A stretch of DNA of 64,000 nucleotides from Prinsepia uniflora. Taxonomy: Eukaryota; Streptophyta; Magnoliopsida; Rosales; Rosaceae. The notes beneath the pieces are model-generated. The model ran no database searches and was not told the DNA's origin. It saw nothing but the letters and a program-made list of their open reading frames with translations. Location: positions 69,117,586 to 69,181,585 of the forward strand of contig CM064871.1 in NCBI GenBank assembly GCA_032719365.1, read 5' to 3'. The position numbers and the translations under genes are program-made. Shown one piece after another: positions 11,524 to 22,312 of the stretch (positions are counted from its first letter, which is position 1; each line of letters opens with the position of its first letter).

Positions 11524-13562
11524 TGACAGGACCCGTCCCAAATCCCTCGAGATTAGCGTGGGACGTGTTTGCTCCCGTCTGACACGAAGTGTCAGGCCAT
11601 GGATATTTTCGTCCTTTGCCCAACCGGGGCTATCAGAAGGCGCCAGGATCCGAAGGAGGAATGCAATTTCTCATCTCTGCTACAGCCGCATCCGCGATCA
11701 ACCTGAAGGGCATTCAAAACACAAAAGATGTGAGTGGAAAAAACAAAAATTTATAAAAAAAATTCATAAAAGACCTTTATGCCCTTCATTAAAAACATAT
11801 GCATGCATTCGAAAACCATTTCTAGGGTTTATGCTCGGTCCCCATAAACCATCATGAACCATAAAACCATTTGGGCCTTGGTCCGAAATCCATCAAACAA
11901 TACCTGGGACCTCCGACCAAACCATAACACGTGGGAACTCGTCCCAAAACCATCTCATAAGGGTATCAGCCCAAAAACAATACGCGTGGATCTCAGCCCA
12001 ATGCCATCTCAGTGAAAACTCATAAACATATACATATATATATATAACCCATCCTGAGCACTTCCGGAGAAGATGCCAACTCGGAGCACACAACCTCTTG
12101 GGAACACATCCCCGATATAGTCACGATGTCTCTATAAATATATAAGTATGCATACTACTTGGGATCTCACTCCGAGTCTTCTCCCAGGAATTCTCCATCT
12201 GGGAGGCTCATCTTCAGACCTAATCCGATCATCTCTCCGGAATCTGGTCCGGGACCACATCATAACGCCCACTCCTGGAACGAGATCCCTATAGGGATAC
12301 CCACTCTGGTCTGTGGATCGTGACTCTCCAGGTCAACGTCTAGAGGAGACCAATCAATAATCTCGTAATGAGGGTATATACATATTAGTATACAAAACCA
12401 TAAAACGGGACTCACGCCCGATAACACAAATCAACTGGGCCTTCCGCCCGAACATAAGACTCAATAAGGCCTCTAGCCCGATTTCACAATAAATGGGCAT
12501 CGATCCCGAACTCGAATCAATTGGGCATCGAGACCGATATCTCAGGGCCAGTCACGATCCCGATCATAGTGATGCGTGCAACCATCAATCCAGAACTGCT
12601 CTCAATCCTGGTATGTCGCCGTGAACACATCACTCCCACGACCATCTCGAGACCATGGTACACACGTCGCCAATCGATCCTCTAAATCGCCAGCACTCTG
12701 AAGTCGAGCCTCTAGTGGCTGCTCAACAACGGGACGTGCATCGTGACCTCTCCGGAAAGAATGTATCCCAATCCGGAGGCGAGCTTCACGTCGTCCGTCG
12801 CGGTGCACACAGCACCCGTCGCGACCACGACTCAGACATACGGGTCGTCAATAGGGTCTCATCCCTGAGTCAAAACCAAATCCAAATGGGTCTCACAAAT
12901 GTTCAAAGGGTCAAGGGTTTGGATTTGGGGCGAAGGTTGATCGCGTTTTGGGTTTGAAAATGGGAAAATGATCGATGATGAAGGAATGGGATATGCATGA
13001 GTTGGTTTGGATGGGCAATGGATGGGTGACACTTGTCACTCATCCATTGGGCCTGTCCAATAATATATAGGCCCTACTTGCTGCCAAATAGTCCCCATCT
13101 CGTAAAACGTGCAATAGTACGTTCGAACTTCCGTGAACCGTAACTTCGTCGTCGAACGTCCGAATTCGACGTGCCACCTGTCTACGAATTCATATCGACC
13201 TGATCTACGTAACGGTCCTTGGCCCTGGGCAATCTGACCTCCCAGGTCAAAAGTCAACTATTGGCCTCTATTCACCCAAATTACCAAAATGCCCCCGATC
13301 TTCCGATCGTTACAACTTCTTCCACGAATGTCAGAATCGAACGTGCCACCTGTCTATGAACTCGTGACGTCTCGAACTACGTCACAGTCATCGGCCAAAG
13401 TCCATTTGACAGTCCAAACAAAAGTTAACTTTTTGCCCATTCTAGGGGCAAAATCGTCATTTCACCTTGAACGTCCGCTAATCCTCGTCTAATCCCCAAT
13501 TAGTCTCTCTAATCCTTCATTAATCCTTAATTAATTATGCTAATTCGGGACGGGTCGTTAAA
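11524..13562 (-). mobile_element. Solo LTR, 2.04 kb, TSD ATAAG
   Basis: The LTR begins TGACAGGACCCGTCCC and ends CGGGACGGGTCGTTAAA, with the final CA apparently mutated. The 5-bp duplication ATAAG is present at 11519-11523 and 13563-13567. Inside are the conserved LTR blocks: the palindrome near 13020-13045, 'gccacctgtctatgaac', and a short GGGCCT minisatellite at 12410-12545. There is no interior domain. Confidence 0.88.
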
Positions 13563-13567
13563 ATAAG

Positions 13568-14437
13568 AGTAGCCTTAATGGCACGGTTTTCAAAAACTGA
13601 TATTTAAGTTGTGTTTGGGGCTTCAGCTTGAGTTTCTGATTATGGAATTGGATTGTTATATATGATGTGATATGTTGTGAGGAAGTGTGATATTGAGTTG
13701 TGATGTGAACATGTGTTTCTTGGTATGCGTGATGTGTCATGATATGTTGATGTGTGGTTTGAATGTGAGTCTCAGACGTCGAGCCCTGGGATCCGAATCC
13801 TGAGACTGCTATTGTGTTGGCGACTTAGACCTCAAACCCTAGGCTTCGAATCCTGAGTCAGATTTCACCCGGACGTCAAGCTAGGGCTCCGAATCCCGAG
13901 TGACTGTGTGATGGCCTCCCGGTAGTGCCCTTGTGATGTGATGATTGCTGTTGTGCATATGTATTGATGATGAGTTGACTATATGTGAGTTCGGTGCTGA
14001 TTTTGGTTATGGATTGATTGTGTGGATTGATGTGATGACTTGTGAGACTGTGCTATGATGACTCGGACGTCGAGCTGGGCTCTGAATCCCGAATGAGTTT
14101 GTAGTGTACCTACTAGTGGGACAGTGATTTCATGTGTGACATTGTGATGATGGTGCGTTGGTTAGTTGTGATTGATGTGCTATATTCTTGTAGGGATGGT
14201 TATATCGATTTACTGAGGTTTTAGATGGATTATAGACTTTTGAATTAAGAATTATTTTCACGTATTTCGAGATGATAAACTTGATTTTTTTAATCGAAAA
14301 GTATGGTTTTGGAATGACTTTTCTTGTATGCATATATGGCTTTATAAAACGGAGGGTAATATCGGTTGTATTCAAAGTATGTTTTAAACTGTTTCTTTTT
14401 GTCCACTCACACGTTTTCTTGGTAATATAACCCTCCA
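13568..14437 (+). mobile_element. Older forward LTR (part 2)
   Basis: Continuation of the LTR seen at 11187-11523. It contains repeated phrases around 'cagacgtcgag' with 'gaatcctgag', then 'tttgtccactcacacg', and stops at the insertion at 14438. No coding capacity. Confidence 0.55.
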
Positions 14438-16571
14438 TGTCAGGACCCGTCCTAATCCCCCCGGGATTAACGAAGAACACTTCTGATCCCGTCTGACACG
14501 GAGTGTCAAACCAGGGAAAATTAAAACCTTTAGCCTTCTGGCTCCCAGAGTACGCCAGGATTCGGAAGAGGTATGTGATGTCTTGGTCTCTGCTACATTC
14601 CACACCGTATTCAACCTGAAGGGCATTGAAAACAGAAAGACTGTGAGTGGACAAAAGTAATAAGCTTAGTAAAACACATTTTATAAAAGACCTTTATTCC
14701 CTTCACTAAAAAGCATGCATGTATAGTAAAACCATTTATCAAATCACATATGTTTAAACAACCATAATCATACGGGCCCCTGCCCAAATCCATTTACAGA
14801 AAACTAGAACATAATAAACATATGTGGGATCTCAGCCCAAATCCATTTATCAATCATAAAACATAATTTCACAAAACCAAGAAATCATGTTTATCATCAT
14901 TCATATAACCAATCCTGTCATGGTATCTAGAGCTACGCGCGTGCTACCCAGGGTCTCAAAGCCCAAGTCTCCCCAGAGTCCACCCAGGTCAATGTCCCTA
15001 GATCAATGACCCTCCCTGGGGGTTATAATCCATAGCTTTTCTGAGAATAAGGAACCCAACGGGGGTGCGACTCCACTCAGTCAGTGCTCCGTGACTACTC
15101 CGGGGTCCACCCAGGCCAACGACCCTCCCCGTAGAAGACAATTCATGTATAAAGGATGGTATACGAAAAACCTTTTGAAATCATTCTTAAAACCTTTCAA
15201 GGGTACATGTCGATTCTCATAAACCGTCATGAGCCATAAAAACCTTTCAAGGGTTCATGCCGGTCCCCATAAACCGTCATGAACCAGAAATCCATTTATG
15301 GGTCCCTGACCCGAAATCACAATCTTAAAACATAACTGGGCCTTAAGCCTGAATCCACATACAAACTGGGCCTCCGGCCCGAATCGTAAACCAACTGGGC
15401 CTCGTGCCCAATATCGTAAACCAAATGGGCCTCGTGCCCAATATCGTAAACCAAATGGGCCTCATGCCTGATTTCATAACGAAATGGGCCTCGTGCCCGA
15501 TACATAAGTCAACTGGGCCTCGAGCCCAATACGCAAACCAATTGGGCCTCGAGCCCGGTACGTAAACCAACTGGGCCTCCGGCCCGATGCCTTGTTAAAT
15601 CAAATGGACTTAAGGTCCGAGAGTTCATAAATCAAATGGGTCTCGTGCCCGGTCCATATTTCCAAATCCAAAATCGATTTAAGAACCAATTGGGCCTTTG
15701 GCCTGAAAACATAATTAAATGGAATTCGAGTCCGAGGGCTTCCAAAACAAATGGGTCTCATGCCCGAATTTACCTTTTTCAAATTCAAAACCATTTCATG
15801 AAATCATTTCCAAAACTATAAGTACAGAAAATCAGTGCAAAATCGTAAACCTCGATTTACGTGCAAGCATGTAAACACGTAAATCGTCTCAAAATACGTG
15901 AAATCATATAAATCACAACCATACAAATCATCATCATAGAATCATATTCATAAACCATATAAAACATTTATGCATGCATCACAGTTTAGAAATGAAGGTC
16001 CACTCACAGACTGTCCTAAACTACCGCCTCGATTTGCATGTCGTAAGTCTCACTGGGTTAATCGTCATCACTGAGACTCCGAAACCTGTCCAAATCAATC
16101 TAGAAGGTTACTAACTACCTTATTAACCTCTCATTGAAGCCCCGTAATTTTTCCGAATTTTTAACTATTTTTAAACTTGATCCTAAACCTTCGAATGTCC
16201 CGAACATTATCGAGACGGTGTCCGATCAACACGAAACCAGTCCCAAAATGTTCATTACATCGAATAGATTAAAAGTCATGTTGAACACTTCCCCAAAAGG
16301 CCCACCACGCACCCTTACACGCCGTCCAAAGGGGCTGCGCGTGAAGCCCACACGCCGCACTATTCATCTTCTTCAACCTCTAGTGAACCGGTCGCGCCGG
16401 TTCAAACCAGAGGGGGTCACCCAACATGGGATTGCAACAAAATCCATTTGCTTAACTTTGGGGTTCCTCAGGAATCCAAAGCCAGTGTGCTCCCGAAAAA
16501 AAAAACCGTGAGGGCAAGGGCAAGGAGGCCCAAAGTGGACAATATCGTGCTAGATGAGTCGGGTCCTGACA
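14438..16571 (-). mobile_element. Chimeric LTR (gypsy LTR start, Cassandra end), TSD CTCCA
   Basis: The left end TGTCAGGACCCGTCC and the first 1.9 kb are of the large LTR family in reverse orientation. From about 16410 the sequence turns into pieces of a Cassandra LTR: a 5S-like segment in reverse, then the Cassandra 3' tail ('aaaccgtgagggc' to 'gggtcctgaca') in forward orientation. The whole is flanked by CTCCA at 14433-14437 and 16572-16576, and the flanks join cleanly into the host LTR. This suggests the chimera inserted as a unit. The expected gypsy LTR terminus (GGGACGGGTCGTCACA) is missing. Confidence 0.7.
15330..15780. repeat. LTR minisatellite, GGGCCTCG.GCCCGAT units
   Basis: About twelve imperfect 30-31 bp units such as 'actgggcctcgtgcccaata' are in tandem; several neighbours are nearly identical, for instance around 15380-15470. 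Each unit has a short GGGC/GCCC inverted repeat. It is the same array type as at 8380-8720. Confidence 0.8.
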
Positions 16572-16576
16572 CTCCA

Positions 16577-16719
16577 GAGTCGCTGCATGAGAATCGAGAC
16601 TCCAGAGGTAGAGGCATGAACTAGCGGGATTTGTGTTTGTCCCTTGTCTGACATAGTTTATGTCGAACGTGAGTAGGGCCCGAGTGTAATTTTTAGTGTA
16701 TTCAGGTGAGGTCCTATCA
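16577..16719 (+). mobile_element. Older forward LTR (part 3, terminus)
   Basis: This resumes the LTR after the CTCCA duplication with 'gactccagaggtagaggc', parallel to 'tattccagaggtggaggt' of the 3.28 kb solo LTR. It ends in the decayed terminus GAGGTCCTATCA at 16719. Confidence 0.6.
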
Positions 16720-17253
16720 ACTCTTCCCACAACTACTTTGAACCGTGTAAGATCCTACTCATGCCTGACAACCAAATTTAAATTCCAGATTTACTCTTAG
16801 AACTTGACAACATAACATGAAAACTTGTTAGGAAAAGGGTGAACACTGTCCATATAGACTCGTTATACAACCCAAACATATTTTGTTCTCCTGGGGTTAC
16901 TGCCCACACCAACTCACTGACCCTAATGAATTAGTGTAACCCAATATCTTGGCTCTATCCGAGCTCTAAAGCGATAGCCTGATATCCCGAATCTTCCCAA
17001 GTCCTATATCGACATCACGACTCTTCCCAGTCTTATCTTGATATCTAGGTTATATAAGGGATTTATGTCTAAACGTCTAAAGCCCCGTGAATTCGATACG
17101 TAAGCTAATTAGAAACATCATCACTTTGGATGCACATAACTATCACTAAATTGTGTTTGATTGACTCGAAAACTTCACCAATAAATTCATAATATAAAAA
17201 ATAAAAAGGTCATGTTGACTAGAATGGAAGAGCACTGCATACAGGACTTCATA
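16720..17253 (-). mobile_element. Degraded reverse LTR fragment
   Basis: No gene. Phrases such as 'ctgatatcccgaatctt' and 'gtgtaacccaatatctt' mirror, in reverse, the downstream half of the LTR at 20790-22312. It appears to continue at 18267-18434 and about 19590-19973, split by later insertions. Boundaries are approximate. Confidence 0.45.
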
Positions 17254-17379
17254 TGTAAGACCTGTGTCCTAGAGGGAATGGTGAACGATCCCACATTCCT
17301 ACGAGGAGCGAATGGTTTGAGAGGGGAATGGTGGTGTGCCTTAAAGGTGTAGGCACACACCTATCTAGCACGAGGCCTA

Positions 17380-17525
17380 CCTTCGCTGTGTTTGTAGTAG
17401 GGCGTTCCTCCCAATGTGAGGTCTTGGGATCAAAACCCTGCGGGTGCGAGCTAAGTGCTTCCTAGAGGGGACAATATCATGTTAGATAGAGTGAACCGTT
17501 GCACAACTCTGATCTAAACTAGGCA
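17380..17525 (+). repeat. Extra block in Cassandra LTR 1 with tRNA-like boxes
   Basis: This block has no counterpart in the shorter Cassandra LTRs at 19974-20681. It contains 'gtagtagggcgttcc', like a tRNA A box region, then 'cttgggatcaaaaccctg' 30 bp on, like a decayed B box (GGTTCGAAACC). It ends with a partial duplicate of the LTR's own 'gacaatatc.tg.taga' motif. The matching block in LTR 2 is at 17919-18065. It may be a captured SINE head or tRNA-like piece. Confidence 0.5.
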
Positions 17526-17550
17526 TTTTGGGAGCTCAGTGGCTTTGGGT

Positions 17551-17630
17551 TCGGTTGGAACTCTAAAGTTAATCAAGTTGAGGTTGGTGCGATTCCATGA
17601 TGAGTGATCCCCTAGGAAGTTGCACCATGA
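17551..17630 (+). other. 5S-rRNA-like segment in Cassandra LTR 1
   Basis: The phrases 'ggaactctaaagttaa' and 'catgatgagtgatcccctag' correspond to 5S rRNA 'AGAACTCCGCAGTTAAGCG' and 'GGATGGGTGACCTCCTGGG', which include the internal pol III promoter. It is more decayed than the copy in LTR 2. Confidence 0.8.
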
Positions 17631-18094
17631 GCTCCCAAAAACAAAACCGTGAGGGTGAGGAGGCCCAAAGCGGACAATATCGTGCTAGAGTCGGGTCCTG
17701 ACGAAGGAGGGTCGGGTCTTGACAGAATGGTATCAGAGCCAAACCCCGACTGGGAAGTGTGCCAGCGAGGACGCTGGGCCCTTAGGGGGTGGATTATAAG
17801 ACCTGCGTCCTAGAGGGAACGGTGAACGATCCCACATTCCTACGAGGGAGGAATGGTCTGGGAGGGGAATAACGGTGTGCCTTAAAGGTGTAGGCATACA
17901 CCTATCTAGCACGAGGCCTCCCTTGGCCACGTTGGTGGTAGGGCGTTCCTCCTAGCGTGAGGTCCTGAGATCAAAACTCTGCAGGTGCGAGCTATGTGCT
18001 GTCCAGAGGGGACAATATTGTGTTAGATAGAGTGGGCTGTTGCGTAACTTTGATCTAATAAAGGCCTTTTGGGAGCTCAGTGGCTTTGGGTTCG

Positions 18095-18165
18095 ATTGGA
18101 ACTCCAAAGTTAAGCGAGTTGAGGTTGGTACAATTTCATGATGGGTGACCCCCTGGGAAGTTGCA
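18095..18165 (+). other. 5S-rRNA-like segment in Cassandra LTR 2
   Basis: 'ggaactccaaagttaagcg' followed by 'gatgggtgaccccctgggaa' closely follows the 3' half of plant 5S rRNA. This is the best preserved forward copy here. It is an LTR component and not a 5S gene: the 5' third of 5S rRNA is missing or unrecognisable. Confidence 0.85.
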
Positions 18166-18266
18166 CCATGAGCTCTCGAAAATAAAACCGTGAGGGTGAG
18201 GAGGCCCAAAATGGATAATATCATGCTAGAGTCGGGTCTTGACCGAGGAGGGTCGGAGTCTTGACG

Positions 18267-18434
18267 TCATGTTCTGGCGGACGCCCTGGCAGTAACTTTC
18301 CCATGCGCCTACGTGCCTGGATCACACCCAACTTCTCGTCGGGTCAACTCGGTTCTCTGCAATTGGGTCCCAACCTAAAACACCGACCCAGTACCATTTT
18401 CATTTATTTATACTTGTTTTTCATATTTAATTCA
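18267..18434 (-). mobile_element. Degraded reverse LTR fragment (continuation)
   Basis: Resumes after the Cassandra target duplication and stops at the forward LTR start at 18435. Words around 'ctgcaattgggtcccaacc' resemble, in reverse, 21690-21760 of the 20790 LTR. No gene. Confidence 0.35.
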
Positions 18435-19589
18435 TGTAACGACTCATCCCAAAAAAATTTAGGCATTTACAAAAAATAAATGGGGAATGGACGAATTTAC
18501 CCCTATCTTTGGTCATGGCACAAAAGTCAATTTTAATTCGGAAAATTTGTCAGAAATTTCAAATGTACCATTGCTTAAGTCTCGAACTCGAGCTCGTAGA
18601 CAGATGACATACAAAAAATAGATATCAGATGATTAAGTTACTGATCTAAATTCAAAAAGGACATTTTGGTAAATTTGAATGATATGGGCATTTTTGTAAT
18701 ATAATTTGAGAAGCTTCTAATAAGTCACTATGATTGTTGATTTAGTTGGACTATTGGGTGATAAGTGTCACCTGGTGAAGGGTGAGGTGGAGAGTCCATA
18801 TCTTCCACCCTAATATGGTCGTGTAACCATGAAGAAAAAGAAAGGAAATGAGGAAAACATGGCCTCCTCGGATGCGATATGGGAAACTTGGGATTTCCTA
18901 AGGAGGGCGAGAAAATAAACGTAGTCTTCTCAGAAGATTAAAGCAGGAACATTAGAAAATTGTACAGGAGGCCAGTTTGGGTGGAGAAGTACCGAAATGC
19001 ACAACTTACTCCTTTGAACAATCCCTAGACCATTTTGATGCGAATGAAGGGCAGATCAGTCTATTGGCATCATTCTTGAGGCAACTAGTTGTCGCCAAAG
19101 GTAGGATGTTGTCGTGGATGGTGGATGAAAGAAAACACGGAAGATTGAAAGTTCCAGTCGAATTTATGGATGATTTATGTGAGATTTCTCCATTATAATT
19201 TCATAAATTAATTCGTGGGATTGATTAGATAAAGTTTGACTATTGGAACACTTAAATTGATTGAGAAATGAAGGAATTATGGGAAATTTCCAACAAGGTT
19301 CAAATTGATACTAGAACCAAGAAAACGGATCGACATGGGAGCCTGGCTGAATGTTAGGGGCGATTGTAGCTGTGACTGTGTCTGTAAAAGCGTGAAGCCC
19401 AGTCGCAGGTCGTGTACTAGCGCGTGGCGTCGCATGGCAGCTTCACTCTCGTTGTGTTAAATATGAAAGTTTCTTAATTCAAAAATATGGATCCAATGGT
19501 ACAAATTTTTGAGAAAATTTGACATTATTTTAGGGTAGTTTTACATGTATAAACTGACGGTGTTGCAAGTTGGAGTACGTGCAGACCTC
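18435..19589 (+). mobile_element. 5' part of a degraded forward LTR
   Basis: Starts TGTAACGACTCATCCC and runs parallel to the LTR at 20790-22312. It shares 'gaatttacccctatc', 'gctcgtagacagatg', 'ggacattttggtaaa', a hairpin at 18756-18775 and 'gacggtgttgcaagtt'. It loses similarity near 19589 without an LTR end. The longest frame (18977-19198) has no recognisable domain and I treat it as chance. Confidence 0.5.
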
Positions 19590-19973
19590 ATGGAGTCATG
19601 TTCCAGCTAATGTCCCCATCCAAGTTAGTTCAGCAAAACCCCCAACCCTTTCCTTCATTTCCATCCTTGATTTGCCTCTCAAACCGTTAGGGTCCATTCT
19701 GTGTTTTCTTCCTCTTTTTAACCTTCGTTCTTCCTTCCATGAGCAGGGCTCATAGGTGGTGGAGTCCACCTATCTAGTTCCCCTGGTGACACATGTCACC
19801 TTATCATCCAACAAAATTGTTGACTCACCAAAAAAAAGTGAATTGAAAGTATAAAAATGCCTCTGTTATGCATAAATTACCAAAATGCCCTTTGATCTTT
19901 AGACCTATTACTTTTTCATACGAGCTCCGTTTTCAACGTATTGCTTGTCTACAAACTTGGACAGGTCGTTACA
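19590..19973 (-). mobile_element. Terminal part of a degraded reverse LTR
   Basis: Contains a 'ggtgacacatgtcacc' palindrome, 'ccaaaatgccctttgatc' and 'gcttgtctacaaacttgg', and ends GGACAGGTCGTTACA at 19973. The Cassandra element at 19974 used TTACA of this terminus as its target. No gene. Confidence 0.5.
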
Positions 19974-20053
19974 TGTCACGACCCGACCCATCTAACACAA
20001 TATTGTCCGCTTTGGGCCCAGCCCTCACGGTTTTGTTTTCGGGAGCTCACGTG

Positions 20054-20126
20054 CAACTTCCCAGTAGGTCACCCATCATGGGATTGCACCAGCCTCAACT
20101 CGCTTAACTTTGGGGTTCCAATCCCC
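20054..20126 (-). other. 5S-rRNA-like segment in Cassandra LTR (left copy)
   Basis: The minus strand reads 'ggaaccccaaagttaagcg' and then 'gatgggtgacctactgggaa', matching the 5S rRNA internal promoter region. It would read in the same direction as the element. Confidence 0.85.
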
Positions 20127-20349
20127 CCCAAAGGCACTGAGCTCCCAAAAGGCCTTGTGTTAGATAGATACGTGCCCACACATATAAGGTACTTCACCTT
20201 TCCCTCCCCGAGCGATGTGGGATCGTTCACCGATCTTACCTTTCCAAGGTCACAGGTCTTGCTCACCGTTCTTGCTACCAAGACTAGGTCTTACAATCCA
20301 CCCCCTTGGGGCCCAGCGTCCTCGCTGGCACACTTCCGGTCAGGGTCCA

Positions 20350-20361
20350 GCTCTGATACCA
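20350..20361 (-). other. Primer-binding site of Cassandra element
   Basis: The minus strand reads TGGTATCAGAGC three bases from the LTR edge at 20365, complementary to initiator tRNA-Met. Confidence 0.9.
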
Positions 20362-20445
20362 TTATGTCACGACCCGGCCCATCTAACACAATATTGTCTG
20401 CTTTGGGCCCAGCCCTCACGGTTTTGTTTTCAGGAGCTCACGTGA

Positions 20446-20517
20446 AACTTCCTAGTAGGTCACCCATCATGGGATTGCACCAGCCTCAACTCGCTTAACT
20501 TTGAGGTTCCAATCCCC
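20446..20517 (-). other. 5S-rRNA-like segment in Cassandra LTR (right copy)
   Basis: Nearly identical to the left copy with a few single-base changes; the minus strand reads 'gatgggtgacctactaggaa'. Confidence 0.85.
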
Positions 20518-20789
20518 CCCAAAGCCATTGAGCTCCCAAAAGGCCTTGTGTTAGATAGATACGTGCCCACATATATAAGGTACTTCACCTTTCCCTCCCC
20601 GAGCGATGTGGGATCGTTCACCGATTTTACCTTTCCAAGCTTACAGGTCTTGCTCACCGTTCTTGCTTCCAAGATCTTACATTACAGGTTAGAGGTGTGT
20701 GGAAAAAAAATACAATTAAAGAACACCCTTATGACTATGGGTGAGCATTAATCCGTTGAAATCAGAGACCAATTTGATTCAAACTATTC

Positions 20790-22312
20790 TGGTAAAGACC
20801 TGTCTCGGAAACTCAATGCAATTTCGAAAAATAAATTAAAAATTGACTAATTTGCCCCTATCCTTATTAATAGTCCAAAAGTTAATTTTAAATTGAAAAT
20901 TTCTTTGAAGTTTCGTTTGGAATGTTGCATGAGCCTCGAACTCCCGAGTTCGTAGACAGACGGCTCGCAAAAAATTGAAATCATACGAAAAAGTTATGGG
21001 TTAAAATATCGAAGGGCATTTTGGTAATTTTGGACAACAAGGTCAGTTTAGTCTTTTTACATGAGGGGAGTGACGCAACACCTATCATGAGTCAGCTACC
21101 TGGATAAGTGACAAATGTCACTTGTAGGGAGAAAATGAAGAAGATTCAACCTCTCTCTCCCATGCATACATATTGAAAATTGATAAATGAAAAGGGAGGA
21201 GGAACATGGATGGCTTGGAGGAGAAAAACATAATCTCCCTTGAGGATATCCTTCTCTAGAGTTTTGCTAGGACTTCTTGGAGCTTGACCATTCTATAATA
21301 GATATGAAGTTTCTGGAGGGGCTGGAATGAGGCCGAGGAAGGAATTTTCAAGAGGAAATTCTGTTTGGTGAAGAAGCACCAAACAACTCAACTTAGTCTC
21401 CAAATCATGCACAAGCTATTTTTGACTCAGTTGGGGAGTTGGAGTGGCCTTTCTACATCCCTTTCAAGTTGAATTATGTTTGCTAGAGGTAGGAGCCCTA
21501 CTGTGGAATGTGGGTTGACGAAAGCATGGAAGCTCGAAACTTTCGATTTCCTCTTGATAAATCCCGGTGAGTTTTTCCACACTTAATTGCATATATGTGT
21601 TTCTGACATTTGTTAGATGAAGATTGACGTAAAAATTATGAAAAGGGTTAAGAAAAAAAAGGAAATAGAACCGGTTTGAGTCACTTAGGTTGGGACCTGA
21701 TTACAGAGAATCGGGTCGATGCAGGTAGGAGGCGAGTGTGCATGCAACTGCAGGTCCAAGTTCTTAAAGCCTAGTTACATGCCATCCTTTTTGGTCCCAG
21801 GCAACATGAAAGTTGATCCTTTTTAAATTATGAATCCAATGGTATGACTTTAGATAAATTTGGATATTTTTTCAGGGTAATTTTACACGTCCAAAGCGAC
21901 GGTGTTGCTAGTTTAACTACATATGGACCTCCATAGGTTTCAAGATATTGGATATGGATTTTGTGTACGACTAGGATATCATAACGAGAGCGAGAAGGAG
22001 CCGGGATATCAGTTGAAGGTTTAAAAGAGTTGAGATATCGGATTAGAGCTCGACAATGGCCGAGGTATTGGGTACACTATTTGTCGGAGGGTCACTGGGT
22101 TGGTGTGTGTTATGATCCTATGAAGGTGAAATATGTTAGTTTGTGTACCGAGACAATAATTTTGATATGGTTAGTGTACATTCCTTTTTTACAGGTTCTC
22201 TGGTTGTGTTGTTAAGTCCTAACTAAGAATAGTTTTGGAACTTGAATTTGGTTATCAGATTGGAGTAGGACCGAGTACGGTTATCAAAATGATTCGGGGA
22301 GGGGTCTTGTCA
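20790..22312 (+). mobile_element. Solo-type LTR, 1.5 kb, no clear TSD
   Basis: Begins with a decayed terminus TGGTAAAGACCTGTCTCG and ends GGGGAGGGGTCTTGTCA. It has the usual LTR blocks: 'tttgcccctatcc', 'gttcgtagacagacgg', 'gggcattttggtaatttt', a hairpin near 21111-21128, and a terminal 'gattggagtaggacc'. The flanking five bases (TATTC, GTCAT) do not match, so the edges may be decayed. Confidence 0.65.

Larger units (their letters stand above)
17254..18266 (+). mobile_element. Cassandra-type TRIM retrotransposon, enlarged LTRs
   Basis: A complete miniature LTR retrotransposon. LTR 1 spans 17254-17724 (471 bp) and starts TGTAAGACCTG. The 70-bp interior carries the primer-binding site TGGTATCAGAGC (17728-17739) and the polypurine tract AGGGGGTGGAT (17784-17794). 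LTR 2 spans 17795-18266 (472 bp). Flanks are TCATA (17249-17253) and TCATG (18267-18271), a target duplication with one change. Both LTRs contain a 5S-rRNA-like segment, the hallmark of Cassandra, and no protein is encoded. Both also share about 150 bp absent from the second Cassandra copy (19974-20681), including a tRNA-like stretch. Mobilisation would depend on enzymes supplied by other elements. Confidence 0.9.
19974..20681 (-). mobile_element. Complete Cassandra TRIM retrotransposon, TSD TTACA
   Basis: A 708-bp element in minus orientation. On the plus strand the LTRs are 19974-20295 (322 bp) and 20365-20681 (317 bp), both running from TGTCACGACCC to TCTTACA, and they look nearly identical. 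The 69-bp interior holds the primer-binding site (reverse of TGGTATCAGAGC at 20350-20361) and a polypurine tract next to 20296. TTACA flanks both sides (19969-19973, 20682-20686). Each LTR contains a 5S-rRNA-like segment on the minus strand. Size and structure match the Cassandra family; no coding capacity. Confidence 0.93.

Noticed and set aside
17380..17450. A tRNA gene in the Cassandra LTR
   Set aside because: Box-like motifs are present but no cloverleaf could be drawn and the B box is decayed; it is kept only as a tRNA-like block.
17551..18165. Genuine 5S rRNA genes
   Set aside because: Similarity covers only the 3' part of 5S rRNA with many changes, and each copy lies in an LTR of a Cassandra element.
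18977..19198. A 73-codon ORF
   Set aside because: Part of a degraded LTR; no recognisable motif and not kept in the related LTR at 20790.
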